Part shown: positions 17,809 to 25,781 of the stretch, one piece after another
Layout of the letters: each line of letters begins with the position of its first letter
Position numbering within the stretch: the stretch's first letter is position 1
DNA from: Lachnospiraceae bacterium
Lineage (GTDB): Bacteria; Bacillota_A; Clostridia; Lachnospirales; Lachnospiraceae
Assembly: GCA_009911175.1 (NCBI GenBank)
Contig: QXWX01000050.1
Span: 1 to 51,068 of the forward strand
Length of the DNA stretch: 51,068 nucleotides
Direction: 5' to 3'
The notes under the pieces: model-generated
Databases searched by the model: none
Seen by the model: only the letters and a program-made list of their open reading frames with translations
Told to the model about the DNA's origin: nothing
Translations under genes and position numbers: made by a program

Positions 17809-17826
17809 AATAGGAGGGTTTTGGAT

Positions 17827-18801
17827 ATGGAATTACAGCTGCAGGACCTGAGCAGGCAGTATGGAACCAATTACGCGGTCAGTCATGTAAACGCCACATT
17901 AGTGCCGGGCGTTTACGGGCTGCTTGGCGCGAACGGCGCGGGAAAGACGACACTGATGCGGATGATCAGCGGTGTCTTGAAGCCCACCGCAGGCAGCATC
18001 CGGTTCAACGGGAAAACGATCGGAGAGCTTGGCGAGCGGTATTACACCCATTTAGGCTACATGCCGCAGGACTTCGGATTTTATCCCGACTTTACGGCCC
18101 GTGAGTTTATGCTGTATATGGCGGCTGTCAAGGGACTGAATAAAAAACGGGCGGAAACCAGGACGGAAAATCTGCTTCAAATGGTCAATCTCCAAGATGC
18201 GGCGGACAAAAAGATCAAATCCTTTTCCGGCGGCATGAAACAGCGTCTGGGTATTGCGCAGGCGGAATTGAACAGCCCGGCTATCCTGATCTTAGACGAA
18301 CCAACCGCAGGGCTCGACCCCAAAGAGCGTGTGCGCTTCCGAAACCTGATCTCCGATTTTGCAAAGGAAAAGATCGTGATCCTTTCCACCCATATCGTTT
18401 CGGATGTTTCCTACATTGCAGATATCATTTTGCTGATGAAAAACGGCAGCTTACTGCTACAGGAACCGATGGCCGCGGTTACGGACAGCATGAAGGGCAA
18501 GGTATGGGAAATGCTGGTGGATGAGCGGGACGCAGACCAGTACAGCAGGAAATTTTCTGTCGTGAATCTGCATCACGAGGGAGATCAGGTCAGGCTGCGG
18601 ATCGTAGACGAAGCCCGGCCGGCAGAGGAGGCGGAGGCTGCGGAGCCGAGCCTGGAAGACCTGTTTTTGTACCATTTTGGAGAAAACGATTACGATCCGT
18701 ATGAAAATCCGCAGCCGGATCCGTCAAGCACAGATCGAAAAAAGCGGAAGAATCATGTTCCTATAAATAGCAGCAAAAAAAGCAGAGGAGGAAAAAGATG
18801 A
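17827..18801 (+). CDS. ABC transporter ATP-binding protein
   Basis: Cytoplasmic ATPase of 324 residues with Walker A GANGAGKTT, signature SFSGGMKQRLGIAQ, Walker B ILDEPTAGLDP and the switch histidine in STHIVSD. Its ~100-residue C-terminal extension ends in a basic Ser/Lys tail. It belongs to the drug/peptide-type exporters paired with ABC-2 permeases. Start 17827 is used because AGGAGGG sits 8 bases upstream; a longer frame from 17773 begins in the terminator. Its TGA overlaps the permease ATG. Confidence 0.92.
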   Translation: MELQLQDLSRQYGTNYAVSHVNATLVPGVYGLLGANGAGKTTLMRMISGVLKPTAGSIRFNGKTIGELGERYYTHLGYMPQDFGFYPDFTAREFMLYMAAVKGLNKKRAETRTENLLQMVNLQDAADKKIKSFSGGMKQRLGIAQAELNSPAILILDEPTAGLDPKERVRFRNLISDFAKEKIVILSTHIVSDVSYIADIILLMKNGSLLLQEPMAAVTDSMKGKVWEMLVDERDADQYSRKFSVVNLHHEGDQVRLRIVDEARPAEEAEAAEPSLEDLFLYHFGENDYDPYENPQPDPSSTDRKKRKNHVPINSSKKSRGGKR

Positions 18802-20093
18802 TGTCAGCAAAACAAAATCAGAGAACGCCCAACCGTACACACCTGCGCAGGGCAGACGGACTTTCTCTGATCAGATTTGAATTTCTGAAAATCGTCCGGA
18901 AAAGATCAACGCTCACGATCATGGCGGTGAGCCTGCTCTTAACGGCATTTCTTTTCGGACTGCCGGTGATACAATATCAGATCTATGATCAGAACGGAGT
19001 CATGAAAGGGACAAAGGGGATTGCGTATGACAGGGAACAATATGCGGATCTGTCGGTTCCGTTGACGGAGGAGTATATTACGAAGACCATCCGGGAAGTG
19101 CAGGGGCTCTTTGAGGATCCCGCAAATGTGGGATATGACGGAAATGAACGGTTTTTGATCGGGGATGCGTATTGGAATGAGATCGCGCCCCGGGAAAATT
19201 TTTTGAATCTGATCGCAAGGACCTATGCCGCACCAAATGAGAGCAGGGGTTACAATAGCTTTCCGGATCTGGATGCTTCGGACGGCGCGGATTTTTATCA
19301 GGCGGTCCAGGCCAAAAGGGAAGCCATACTGAACGAGCCGGGCCGCGCGTTATCGAATGAGCAGAAGGCATATTGGAGCGGCATGGCGGGCAAAATCGAT
19401 ACGCCCCTGCAATATGGCTATTACGAAGGCTGGGAGGTCATCATAAGCAGCTTTGGACTGCTGCTGTTTGCGGTACTGGCAATCTGCATTGTGATTGCGC
19501 CGGTTTTTTCAGGCGAATATCAGGCGGGAACCGACGCGGTGATCTTATCCGCAAAATACGGAAGAACAAAACTGATCACGGCCAAGCTTGCGGCCTCCCT
19601 GCTGTTTGGAACCATTGCATTTGCCTTTCATATGGTGATCGCCTGCACAATACCGCTTGCGGCGTTCGGCGTGTCGGGCTGGAATCTGCCGATGCAGATC
19701 GCAAATACGGCAATTCCGTATCCGCTGACATTTCTGCGGGGGACCATGCTCAATATCGGGATCCTTTATCTGGTACTGCTGGGCATGATCGGGCTGACAC
19801 TCTTTCTGTCCTCCAGGATGAAAAGCCCCTATTTTGTGCTGATCGTGCTGGTTCCGGTCCTTTTCATTCCCATGCTTCTCTCGCCGAACGGAACGGCAGG
19901 GGCATATAACCTGATGCTGTTCTTGCTGCCGTATCAGGCAGTCATGCCGGAATTTGGAAAATATATTTCCTATCAGGCAGGCGGCCTGGTCTTCGATGCA
20001 TTTTCGGCAAGGGCAATATTGTACGCAGTATTCACGGCGGTCATGCTGCTGCTTGCGAGGGGTGGATTTCAGAGGCATGAGACTGCCGGATGA
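18798..20093 (+). CDS. ABC-2 type transporter permease
   Basis: Membrane partner of the preceding ATPase, 431 residues. One span near 35-55 (LTIMAVSLLLTAFLFGLPVI), an outer loop of ~170 residues, then five further spans from ~215 to 420. The topology fits ABC-2/NatB-like exporters. Overlapping ATGA with the ATPase and a GGAGG site support the start. The exported compound is unknown; possible regulation by the two-component system upstream is an inference. Confidence 0.85.
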   Translation: MMSAKQNQRTPNRTHLRRADGLSLIRFEFLKIVRKRSTLTIMAVSLLLTAFLFGLPVIQYQIYDQNGVMKGTKGIAYDREQYADLSVPLTEEYITKTIREVQGLFEDPANVGYDGNERFLIGDAYWNEIAPRENFLNLIARTYAAPNESRGYNSFPDLDASDGADFYQAVQAKREAILNEPGRALSNEQKAYWSGMAGKIDTPLQYGYYEGWEVIISSFGLLLFAVLAICIVIAPVFSGEYQAGTDAVILSAKYGRTKLITAKLAASLLFGTIAFAFHMVIACTIPLAAFGVSGWNLPMQIANTAIPYPLTFLRGTMLNIGILYLVLLGMIGLTLFLSSRMKSPYFVLIVLVPVLFIPMLLSPNGTAGAYNLMLFLLPYQAVMPEFGKYISYQAGGLVFDAFSARAILYAVFTAVMLLLARGGFQRHETAG

Positions 20094-20099
20094 GTCAGT

Positions 20100-20133
20100 C
20101 CGGCGGTGTCTCTCCGCCGGGCCAAAGTGTTTT
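20100..20133 (+). terminator. Probable terminator of the ABC operon
   Basis: CCGGCGG (20100-20106) pairs perfectly with CCGCCGG (20114-20120); a short T-run follows at about 20128-20133 after a gap, so it is weaker than a standard terminator. Confidence 0.45.
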
Positions 20134-20150
20134 TAATCTATAAAATTTAT

Positions 20151-20254
20151 CTAACGGTACGGTTGGATAATCTTTAGATCATCCAACCTGCGCATCCATC
20201 CGCAAAAACCGTGCTGTCCCACTCTTGCGTCTGCTAACGCAGCCGCACAGCTGG
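20151..20254. mobile_element. 104-bp degenerate MITE related to the element at 47519
   Basis: Flanked by the 8-bp direct repeat AAATTTAT (20143-20150 and 20255-20262). The ends CTAACGGTACGGTTG and CAGCCGCACAGCTGG are imperfect inverted repeats. The interior shares long stretches with the left half of the MITE at 47519-47712, including CGCAAAAACCGTGCTG and GTCTGCTAACGCAGCCG. It lacks the right-hand ~90 bases of that copy. The right duplication overlaps the stop codon of the DUF4179 gene without destroying it. Confidence 0.7.
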
Positions 20255-20258
20255 AAAT

Positions 20259-21401
20259 TTATTCACCCATAGAAAATGGAATCTCTGCAATCAACGGAAC
20301 TCCGCCGTTTTCATCGGTTCCGGCATTCTTGTCGAATACCTGCATCACAAACTGGTCCGCCTGGGATGTGTTGAATACCATTTCCTGGATCTGGCTGCCG
20401 TCGTCCTGCGTATTGAACATTGCGCTTTCATTTTGCACACGGTTTCCATTCTCTTCCAGCAGGACAAATGCCGGATTCTTTTCTGCCAGCTCCGCAGGAA
20501 GATAACAGGTCACATGCATATTGCTGGGGGTCTGGACAGCCTTCTGCACGATGATTCCATTGCTCTGCGCATTGGGCTCGGCTGTGCGGTTAGAGGAGGT
20601 ATCTGTTTCAACGCCAAACTGCATGTTCCAGTCTCCTTTTATCTCCTGGAAGGTCTCCATATAACCAAGATTGGATTCCCGATACGCGGTCAGGCCGTTA
20701 ATGTCTACATTCACTGTCATCTGTCCTTCAAAAGATACGTCTCGATTCGATGATGCGTTAATCCGGCATAATCCGACATAAACTCCGTCTTCTGCCTTCC
20801 GAAGCACTGTGGCTTCTGTCGGCCATACCTGTTTCTGGTTGATCGTGAATTTTCCAAGCTCATAAAGGGCATCATCCTCTCCCTCCTGATGCATGGCCGA
20901 AACATATCCGGCTGTTTTCAGCTCTTCATCCTCTACCCGGAGGGAAAGTGTAAAATACATATCATATCCGTCGCAGTAGGCGTCGGAGACTGTCATCGTC
21001 CCGATTTCATTTTCAGCCGTATTTCCGGCCTCCTGAACCGGATCGGAGTGTTCGCTGATATTTTCATACGCGGTTTTGTCCTTGTCCGGATATTCGCTGT
21101 TCTCCCTCACTTCCTGCAGCCGCCCGAACACATTTCCCAGGATCGGGATATCCTGCGCCAATGCAGGATTCATATAAAATATTCCGGATAATGCGGCGAT
21201 GGTGCACGCAGCTGCCGCCGCCGCTGTAAGGCTTCTGTAAAATCTGTTTCTGTTTTTAAATAAACCGGTTTGTTTCATCTTCATCTTCACCTCATCCTGA
21301 CGTATTTTTTCATAGCTTTCGTTCAGTTTATCATTTACAAGATCCGGAATCTGGATCTCTTCTCTCATTTTTTCAATAAAATCTCGTTCATAATTGCCCA
21401 T
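20259..21401 (-). CDS. DUF4179 domain membrane protein (probable anti-sigma partner)
   Basis: Protein of 380 residues with an N-terminal cytoplasmic part of ~55 residues, one membrane span (RSLTAAAAAACTIAALSGIF) and a large outer region that looks like DUF4179. It lies just downstream of an ECF sigma factor, the usual position of anti-sigma or sigma-linked membrane proteins. Start 21401 (MGNYERDFIEKMREEI) has AGAGGTG six bases upstream; the ATG at 21422 is less well placed. Its stop overlaps the target duplication of the MITE at 20151. Confidence 0.75.
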   Translation of the reverse strand: MGNYERDFIEKMREEIQIPDLVNDKLNESYEKIRQDEVKMKMKQTGLFKNRNRFYRSLTAAAAAACTIAALSGIFYMNPALAQDIPILGNVFGRLQEVRENSEYPDKDKTAYENISEHSDPVQEAGNTAENEIGTMTVSDAYCDGYDMYFTLSLRVEDEELKTAGYVSAMHQEGEDDALYELGKFTINQKQVWPTEATVLRKAEDGVYVGLCRINASSNRDVSFEGQMTVNVDINGLTAYRESNLGYMETFQEIKGDWNMQFGVETDTSSNRTAEPNAQSNGIIVQKAVQTPSNMHVTCYLPAELAEKNPAFVLLEENGNRVQNESAMFNTQDDGSQIQEMVFNTSQADQFVMQVFDKNAGTDENGGVPLIAEIPFSMGE

Positions 21402-21489
21402 CCTTACACCTCTTCTTTCCAAATCAATTTCTGTTCCAGAGCAGCATACTTCCGTCTGATTCCAGTCTTTCGCTGAACCTTCGTTTTGT

Positions 21490-22014
21490 TCAGCAGCAGG
21501 AGATCTGATTTTCTCTCATATAGAGTTTCCTGAAATTCCCCCGCCCTCTGGATAACCTGGTTTTTACCGTATTTTCATTCATTTCCAGGATCGAACTGAT
21601 CTCCTTGATGCTGAATTCTTCTACGTAGAACAGATATAATACGATACGGTACTGCTCCTCCAATTTGTTCAGCAATTCTATAAACGCCCTTCCGGATGTG
21701 TCCGGAGCGGTGTATTCCAGTTCCGGATGCTCATGGATCGGAACGATGTTTCCGCGCCTCTTTAAGATGCGGTTGCACTGATTGATCAATATTCTTGTGA
21801 TCCATGTCTTGAAAAACTGCGGTTTCTTTAAGGATTGTAAATTTTCATAGCTGTTCAGCACTGCATCCTGGATCGCATCCGCCGCGTCCGCGTCATTGCG
21901 CAGCATCGCGATCGCTGTTTTATATAATCCCTGCTTGCAGCTTTCGATCAAATCTACAAAAGCTTCTTTATCCCCTGCCTGTGCATTTCTCACAAGGCCT
22001 GCCATATCTGCCAC
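21490..22014 (-). CDS. ECF-type RNA polymerase sigma factor
   Basis: Sigma-70 family protein of 174 residues. Region 2 includes DAADAIQDAVLNSYENLQSL and KTWITRILINQCNR; region 4 has EEFSIKEISSILEMNENTVK. It should direct RNA polymerase to a small regulon, probably including its own operon, under control of the membrane partner at 20259. The first codon is GTG at 22014 or ATG at 22005; GTG is favoured by AAGGA upstream, but this is uncertain. Confidence 0.9.
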   Translation of the reverse strand: MADMAGLVRNAQAGDKEAFVDLIESCKQGLYKTAIAMLRNDADAADAIQDAVLNSYENLQSLKKPQFFKTWITRILINQCNRILKRRGNIVPIHEHPELEYTAPDTSGRAFIELLNKLEEQYRIVLYLFYVEEFSIKEISSILEMNENTVKTRLSRGRGNFRKLYMRENQISCC

Positions 22015-22353
22015 GTCCCCACGTCCTTTCGTATTTCATTATGCATATCTGTGCAATTCATTTTAACGGAATTTGAAAATGGTATTTCATCTTCCTCTTC
22101 AATCGATTGATACTTATTAGATAAAAAAAACTGGGGAAAAGTTTCAGAGATTTTATTTTTTTTGGCCTGTCAGAAAAGACGTCAGGTCAGAAATAACATC
22201 GGATTTTTGACCTTTTTTAAAATAAGGAAAAGTGTATGTCAGCATCCGAAGTCAAAATCGGACGCTGAAAAAGTTGCGGGGGAGGAAGCGGCTTTATGCA
22301 GCTTCTGGTAAACTAAACTCATCAAAAAATAATAGAAATCGGAGGAATCAAAC
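22015..22353. other. Divergent intergenic region between sigma factor and C-glycoside genes
   Basis: About 340 bases, AT-rich, holding promoters for both directions. Features seen are the imperfect pair CCTGTC..GACGTCAGG near 22166-22185 and the hairpin at 22240-22267. I found no convincing -35/-10 pair with correct spacing for the oxidoreductase gene. Confidence 0.35.
22240..22267. promoter_or_regulatory. Operator-like inverted repeat upstream of the C-glycoside operon
   Basis: CAGCATCCGA (22240-22249) and TCGGACGCTG (22258-22267) pair with one mismatch around an 8-base centre. It lies ~85 bases before the oxidoreductase start, where a regulator could bind. Function is inferred from position only. 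Confidence 0.4.
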
Positions 22354-23457
22354 ATGAGTAAATTGAAAATTGCGGTAATCGGATGCGGCGGTATTGCAAA
22401 CCAGAAACATTTTCCGGCATTAAAGAACAATGCGGATCTAGGTGAGATCGTGTCGTTCTGTGATATCAGGATCGAGCGCGCGGCAGAAGCAGCAAAGGAA
22501 TACGGCGCAGAAGGGGCGCAGGTGACCGCGGATTATAAAGAGGTGCTTGCCAATCCGGATGTAGAGGTGGTACATATCTGCACGCCGAATGTTTCCCACA
22601 GTGAGATCGCAATTGCGGCTTTGGAGGCGAAGAAGCATGTATACTGCGAGAAACCCATGTCCCACAGCACGGAAGAGGCGCAGAAGATGGTGGATGCGTG
22701 GAAGAAGTCGGGAATGCAGTTTACGGTAGGTTATCAGAACCGTTTCCGGGCAGAGGTGCAGAATCTGCACAGCGCATGCAGGAAAGGGGAATTGGGTGAC
22801 ATCTATTATGCCAAGGCACATGCGGTAAGGAGAAGGGGCGTTCCCACATGGGGCGTATTCATGGACAAGGAAGCCCAGGGCGGCGGCCCGCTGATCGATA
22901 TCGGCACACATGCATTGGATATCACGCTGTGGTGCATGGACAACTATGAGATTGAAAGTGTGTCCGGCTCCGTATTCTACAAGCTCGGCGGGCTGGAGCA
23001 GGCAACGGAAGGAAATTTATTCGGACCATGGGATCCCAAGACCTACGAGGTGGAAGATTCCGCAGTCGGTTTTGTGAAAATGAAAAACGGAGCGACCATC
23101 GCGCTGGAAGCAAGCTGGGCGTTGAATATGCTGGAGTCAAGAGAGGCTTCCACCACACTCTGCGGAACACTGGCCGGCGCAGAGATCCATTCCGGAATGA
23201 GCTATGGAAAAAATGAACTGATCTATAACCGCGGAAGAAACGGACAGCTTATGGAAGAAACCATATCCCCGGTAGGCGGAGTCGCTTACTTCGGCGGAGG
23301 CGGCGGTGAGGAAGGAACCACTGACTGCAGGCAGTGGCTAGAGGCGGTACAGAATGGAACACAGCCTCTTGTGAGGCCGGAGGAAGCACTGGCAGTCACA
23401 AAGGTTCTGGATGCGATCTACAGATCCGCCGCGGAAAACAAAGAGATCAAGTTTTAG
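22354..23457 (+). CDS. Gfo/Idh/MocA oxidoreductase, DgpA-like (sugar 3-oxidation)
   Basis: NAD(P)-dependent oxidoreductase of 367 residues. The Rossmann motif is VIGCGGIANQKH; the catalytic lysine lies in YCEKPMS, and an active-site pair in PLIDIGTHALD. In known C-glycoside pathways (puerarin, DgpA) such an enzyme oxidises C3 of the glucosyl group so that the C-C bond can be broken. The next two genes match the two cleavage subunits, which is the main reason for this reading. GGAGGAATCAAAC precedes the ATG. Alone it could be any inositol or sugar dehydrogenase. Confidence 0.75.
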   Translation: MSKLKIAVIGCGGIANQKHFPALKNNADLGEIVSFCDIRIERAAEAAKEYGAEGAQVTADYKEVLANPDVEVVHICTPNVSHSEIAIAALEAKKHVYCEKPMSHSTEEAQKMVDAWKKSGMQFTVGYQNRFRAEVQNLHSACRKGELGDIYYAKAHAVRRRGVPTWGVFMDKEAQGGGPLIDIGTHALDITLWCMDNYEIESVSGSVFYKLGGLEQATEGNLFGPWDPKTYEVEDSAVGFVKMKNGATIALEASWALNMLESREASTTLCGTLAGAEIHSGMSYGKNELIYNRGRNGQLMEETISPVGGVAYFGGGGGEEGTTDCRQWLEAVQNGTQPLVRPEEALAVTKVLDAIYRSAAENKEIKF

Positions 23458-23483
23458 ACTTGTTTAAAAAAGGAGGCGCAAAA

Positions 23484-23915
23484 ATGGGATTTGCAATGCG
23501 GATGAATTTTGTGGATGTCATCGTGGATGACAGTTTTAAGAATTACGATGTGAACGGGAAAAAAATGGGGTATCAGTTTGACATCCGGCTCAGTTACTAC
23601 CGGGGACATTTCCTGTCCGTGATCGATGAGTTTGGGGTAAAGGTAGATGATTTTGAAGTGCCCGCTGAGCGGATCAAGTTCTGTATCAACGGGAAGGAAT
23701 TCAGTCCCGCGGAGTTTGACAAGTGCTATACCGAATTCTGGCAGGTGAAGGAGCCGGCAACGATCCGGGTATTTTATCCGGGCGGACTTCCGGAGGGAGA
23801 GCATAAGATTGATGTGACATTATTCTTCCGTTCCCCGTACATGCCCATCGGGCCGGATCATATGTACATGCCGGTGGACAGCTGCGGAACAAAAACGATG
23901 GAAATCACGGATTAA
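23484..23915 (+). CDS. C-glycoside deglycosidase beta subunit-like protein (DgpB/DUF6379 type)
   Basis: Small soluble protein of 143 residues, mostly beta strands (YQFDIRLSYYRGHFLSVIDE, then KIDVTLFFRSPYM). It resembles DUF6379, the beta subunit of bacterial C-glycoside deglycosidases, which closes the active site of the TIM-barrel alpha subunit. AGGAGG is 7 bases before the ATG at 23484; the longer frame starting inside the oxidoreductase is a shadow. Only 26 bases separate it from the upstream gene and 14 from the downstream gene, so the three are co-transcribed. Confidence 0.72.
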   Translation: MGFAMRMNFVDVIVDDSFKNYDVNGKKMGYQFDIRLSYYRGHFLSVIDEFGVKVDDFEVPAERIKFCINGKEFSPAEFDKCYTEFWQVKEPATIRVFYPGGLPEGEHKIDVTLFFRSPYMPIGPDHMYMPVDSCGTKTMEITD

Positions 23916-23929
23916 GGAGGGAAGACATT

Positions 23930-24916
23930 ATGGCAAACGTAAAAACAGGTATCACACTTTTTTCACTGGGAACTCCTTATCTGAAGGGAGAACTGGATCT
24001 GGAAGGCGTCATCCGCACGGCCGCGGAGCTTGGGGCACAGGGGTATGAGATCGTGGCGGCACAGATGATCCCGTCCTACCCGTATGTCACAGATGAATTT
24101 GTGGAATTTATCCATAAATGCACGGAAAAGTATGGGATCGGCCCCATCTGCTATGCGGCAAATATGGACCGGGGAATGTTAAAAGACCGGGATCTGACCG
24201 AGGACGAGATGGTCGCGCGCGCGATCACGGATATTGTCTCGGCAAACAAGCTGGGATGTACGGTCATGCGGGAGCAGTATCTTCTGTCGCCCAATGGTCT
24301 GGCAAGGATCGCGCCCTATGCGGAAGCGTACAATGTACATGTAGGGATCGAGATCCACAATCCGGACAGCCCCATCACGCGGCCCATACTGGATTATCTG
24401 GAAGTGATCGAAAAGACCGGAAGTAAGTATATCGGGTTCGTCCCGGACTTCGGATGCTTTGCCACAAAGCCCAATAAGCCGTACTGGGACCGGGCGCTGG
24501 CAGCAGGAGCTACCGTAGAACAGCTTGAGAAATGCGCGCGGCTCCGCTACGATGAGGTCCCCATGGATGAGGCAATGAAGATTATGGGCCCTGATATGGC
24601 GAAATGCCCTGCATTGGGCGCAACGCTGAACAGTATGTATGGATTCGTACAGTTCAGGAAGAGCTGCAGGGCAGAGCTGGAAGGCCTAAAGCGGATCATG
24701 CCGTACTGCTTTGAAATGCACGGAAAATGCCATTACGTGGATGAGAATCTGCATGAATCCGCAATCCCGTATGAGGAGATCATTCCGGTGATCGCAGCTA
24801 CGGACTATGACGGATTCATTGTCACGGAATATGAAGATGAAGGCGGATACGATGCAGTGGAGCAAACCAGAAGGCATGTCGCTATGGTCAAGAAATTGCT
24901 GAACGAGGTAAAATAA
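23930..24916 (+). CDS. Sugar phosphate isomerase/epimerase family TIM barrel, DgpC-like C-glycoside deglycosidase alpha subunit
   Basis: Xylose-isomerase-like TIM barrel of 328 residues. Candidate divalent-metal ligands sit at strand ends: E in VGIEIHNPDSP, D in GFVPDFGCF, H in CFEMHGKCHYV and E in FIVTEYEDEGG. This E/D/H/E set fits known C-glycoside deglycosidases (Mn2+-dependent, in complex with the beta subunit), which cleave the 3-oxo-glucosyl C-C bond by beta-elimination. TAAGGAGGG precedes the start. A plain sugar isomerase is the alternative, but the adjacent beta subunit argues against it. Confidence 0.75.
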   Translation: MANVKTGITLFSLGTPYLKGELDLEGVIRTAAELGAQGYEIVAAQMIPSYPYVTDEFVEFIHKCTEKYGIGPICYAANMDRGMLKDRDLTEDEMVARAITDIVSANKLGCTVMREQYLLSPNGLARIAPYAEAYNVHVGIEIHNPDSPITRPILDYLEVIEKTGSKYIGFVPDFGCFATKPNKPYWDRALAAGATVEQLEKCARLRYDEVPMDEAMKIMGPDMAKCPALGATLNSMYGFVQFRKSCRAELEGLKRIMPYCFEMHGKCHYVDENLHESAIPYEEIIPVIAATDYDGFIVTEYEDEGGYDAVEQTRRHVAMVKKLLNEVK

Positions 24917-25025
24917 CAGCGGCTCAAAACGTGCGAAAATAGTGTGTCCTTCCCACGGACAACAGTAGGAGCAGCTGCTAATCCCGCTTGGCATTTTCCG
25001 GGCAAACCTCCAAAATAAAGGGATC

Positions 25026-25241
25026 AATAACGAACTGGATGCATGGCCGACATTTTTGAGTGCGAATGAATAGGTAACTCAAAAGGATGAACAGTTAACT
25101 CAGAAGGATGAGCAGTTGACCCAGAAGGATGAACGAATTGGTCGGTTATTTCAGGAAAATGAACTGTTATCTCAGCAGTATAGACAACAGCTTCAGGAGA
25201 TAGAACGTTTAAAAAAAGAACTTGCGGGGAAAATTGGGTGA
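25026..25241 (+). pseudogene. C-terminal remnant of an Rpn/PD-(D/E)XK family nuclease
   Basis: One frame reads NNELDAWPTFLSANE, a TAG stop, then three heptads of the type LTQKDEQ and a coiled-coil tail ending RLKKELAGKIG at 25239-25241. The tail is encoded by ~21-bp tandem repeats. The arrangement matches C-terminal ends of Rpn-type recombination-promoting nucleases; the nuclease domain is missing. A full-length family member is at 48969-49979. Confidence 0.55.
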
Positions 25242-25262
25242 ATTAAATGAATAGTTGAAATT

Positions 25263-25291
25263 AAAAAGGATGGCTGGAGCCGTCCTTTTTT
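25263..25291. terminator. Intrinsic terminator before the BlaI operon
   Basis: AAAAAGGATGGC pairs with GCCGTCCTTTTTT around a TGGA loop; it can work in both directions and isolates the BlaI promoter from upstream transcription. Confidence 0.85.
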
Positions 25292-25342
25292 GCCCGATTA
25301 GGAAACTTCGGCGCGAGTGTGCGTCAGGACGCATACTTTTTA

Positions 25343-25393
25343 TTGACAAGTACACACTACTGTGGTAGTATATAAGAAAACTACTGCAGTAGT
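25343..25393 (+). promoter_or_regulatory. BlaI-family promoter with two operators
   Basis: TTGACA (25343-25348), 17-base spacer, TAGTAT (25366-25371). Operator 1 ACTAC-TGTG-GTAGT (25356-25369) covers the spacer and -10 box. Operator 2 ACTACTGCAGTAGT (25380-25393) is a perfect palindrome at the transcription start. The TACTAC-type sequence is characteristic of BlaI/MecI sites, so autorepression is likely. Confidence 0.85.
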
Positions 25394-25411
25394 GTGAAGG
25401 GAGCGGCGAAT

Positions 25412-25771
25412 ATGACTGTAAAGCTATTTGATTCGGAATTGAAGGTAATGGACGTGCTGTGGCGGGAGGGAGATTCCACAGCCAAGCACATTTCCGATGT
25501 ATTAAAGGAAGAAGTCGGCTGGAATATGAACACCACCTACACGCTGATCAAGCGCTGCATCAAGAAAGGCGCGATCCGGCGTTCGGAGCCGAATTTTATG
25601 TGCCATGCGCTGATCCCAAAGGAGGAGGTGCAGGAGGCGGAGACCAATGAGCTGATCAACAAGATTTATGACGGCTCGGCGGATAAGCTGTTTGCGGCCC
25701 TGCTGGGAAGGAAGAAGCTCTCCCCCGAGCAGATCGCGCGGCTGAAACAGATCGTAGGCGAACTGGAGTGA
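25412..25771 (+). CDS. BlaI/MecI family transcriptional repressor
   Basis: Winged-helix repressor of 119 residues (LFDSELKVMDVLWREGDSTA, then NMNTTYTLIKRCIKKGAIRR, the family's recognition helix region). It binds TACTAC-type palindromes and is inactivated by proteolysis triggered by an M56/BlaR1-type membrane protein, here the next gene. Start 25412 follows AAGGGAG at 8 bases. No beta-lactamase is present, so the signal and regulon are unknown. Confidence 0.92.
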   Translation: MTVKLFDSELKVMDVLWREGDSTAKHISDVLKEEVGWNMNTTYTLIKRCIKKGAIRRSEPNFMCHALIPKEEVQEAETNELINKIYDGSADKLFAALLGRKKLSPEQIARLKQIVGELE

Positions 25772-25781
25772 GGTGATAGAT

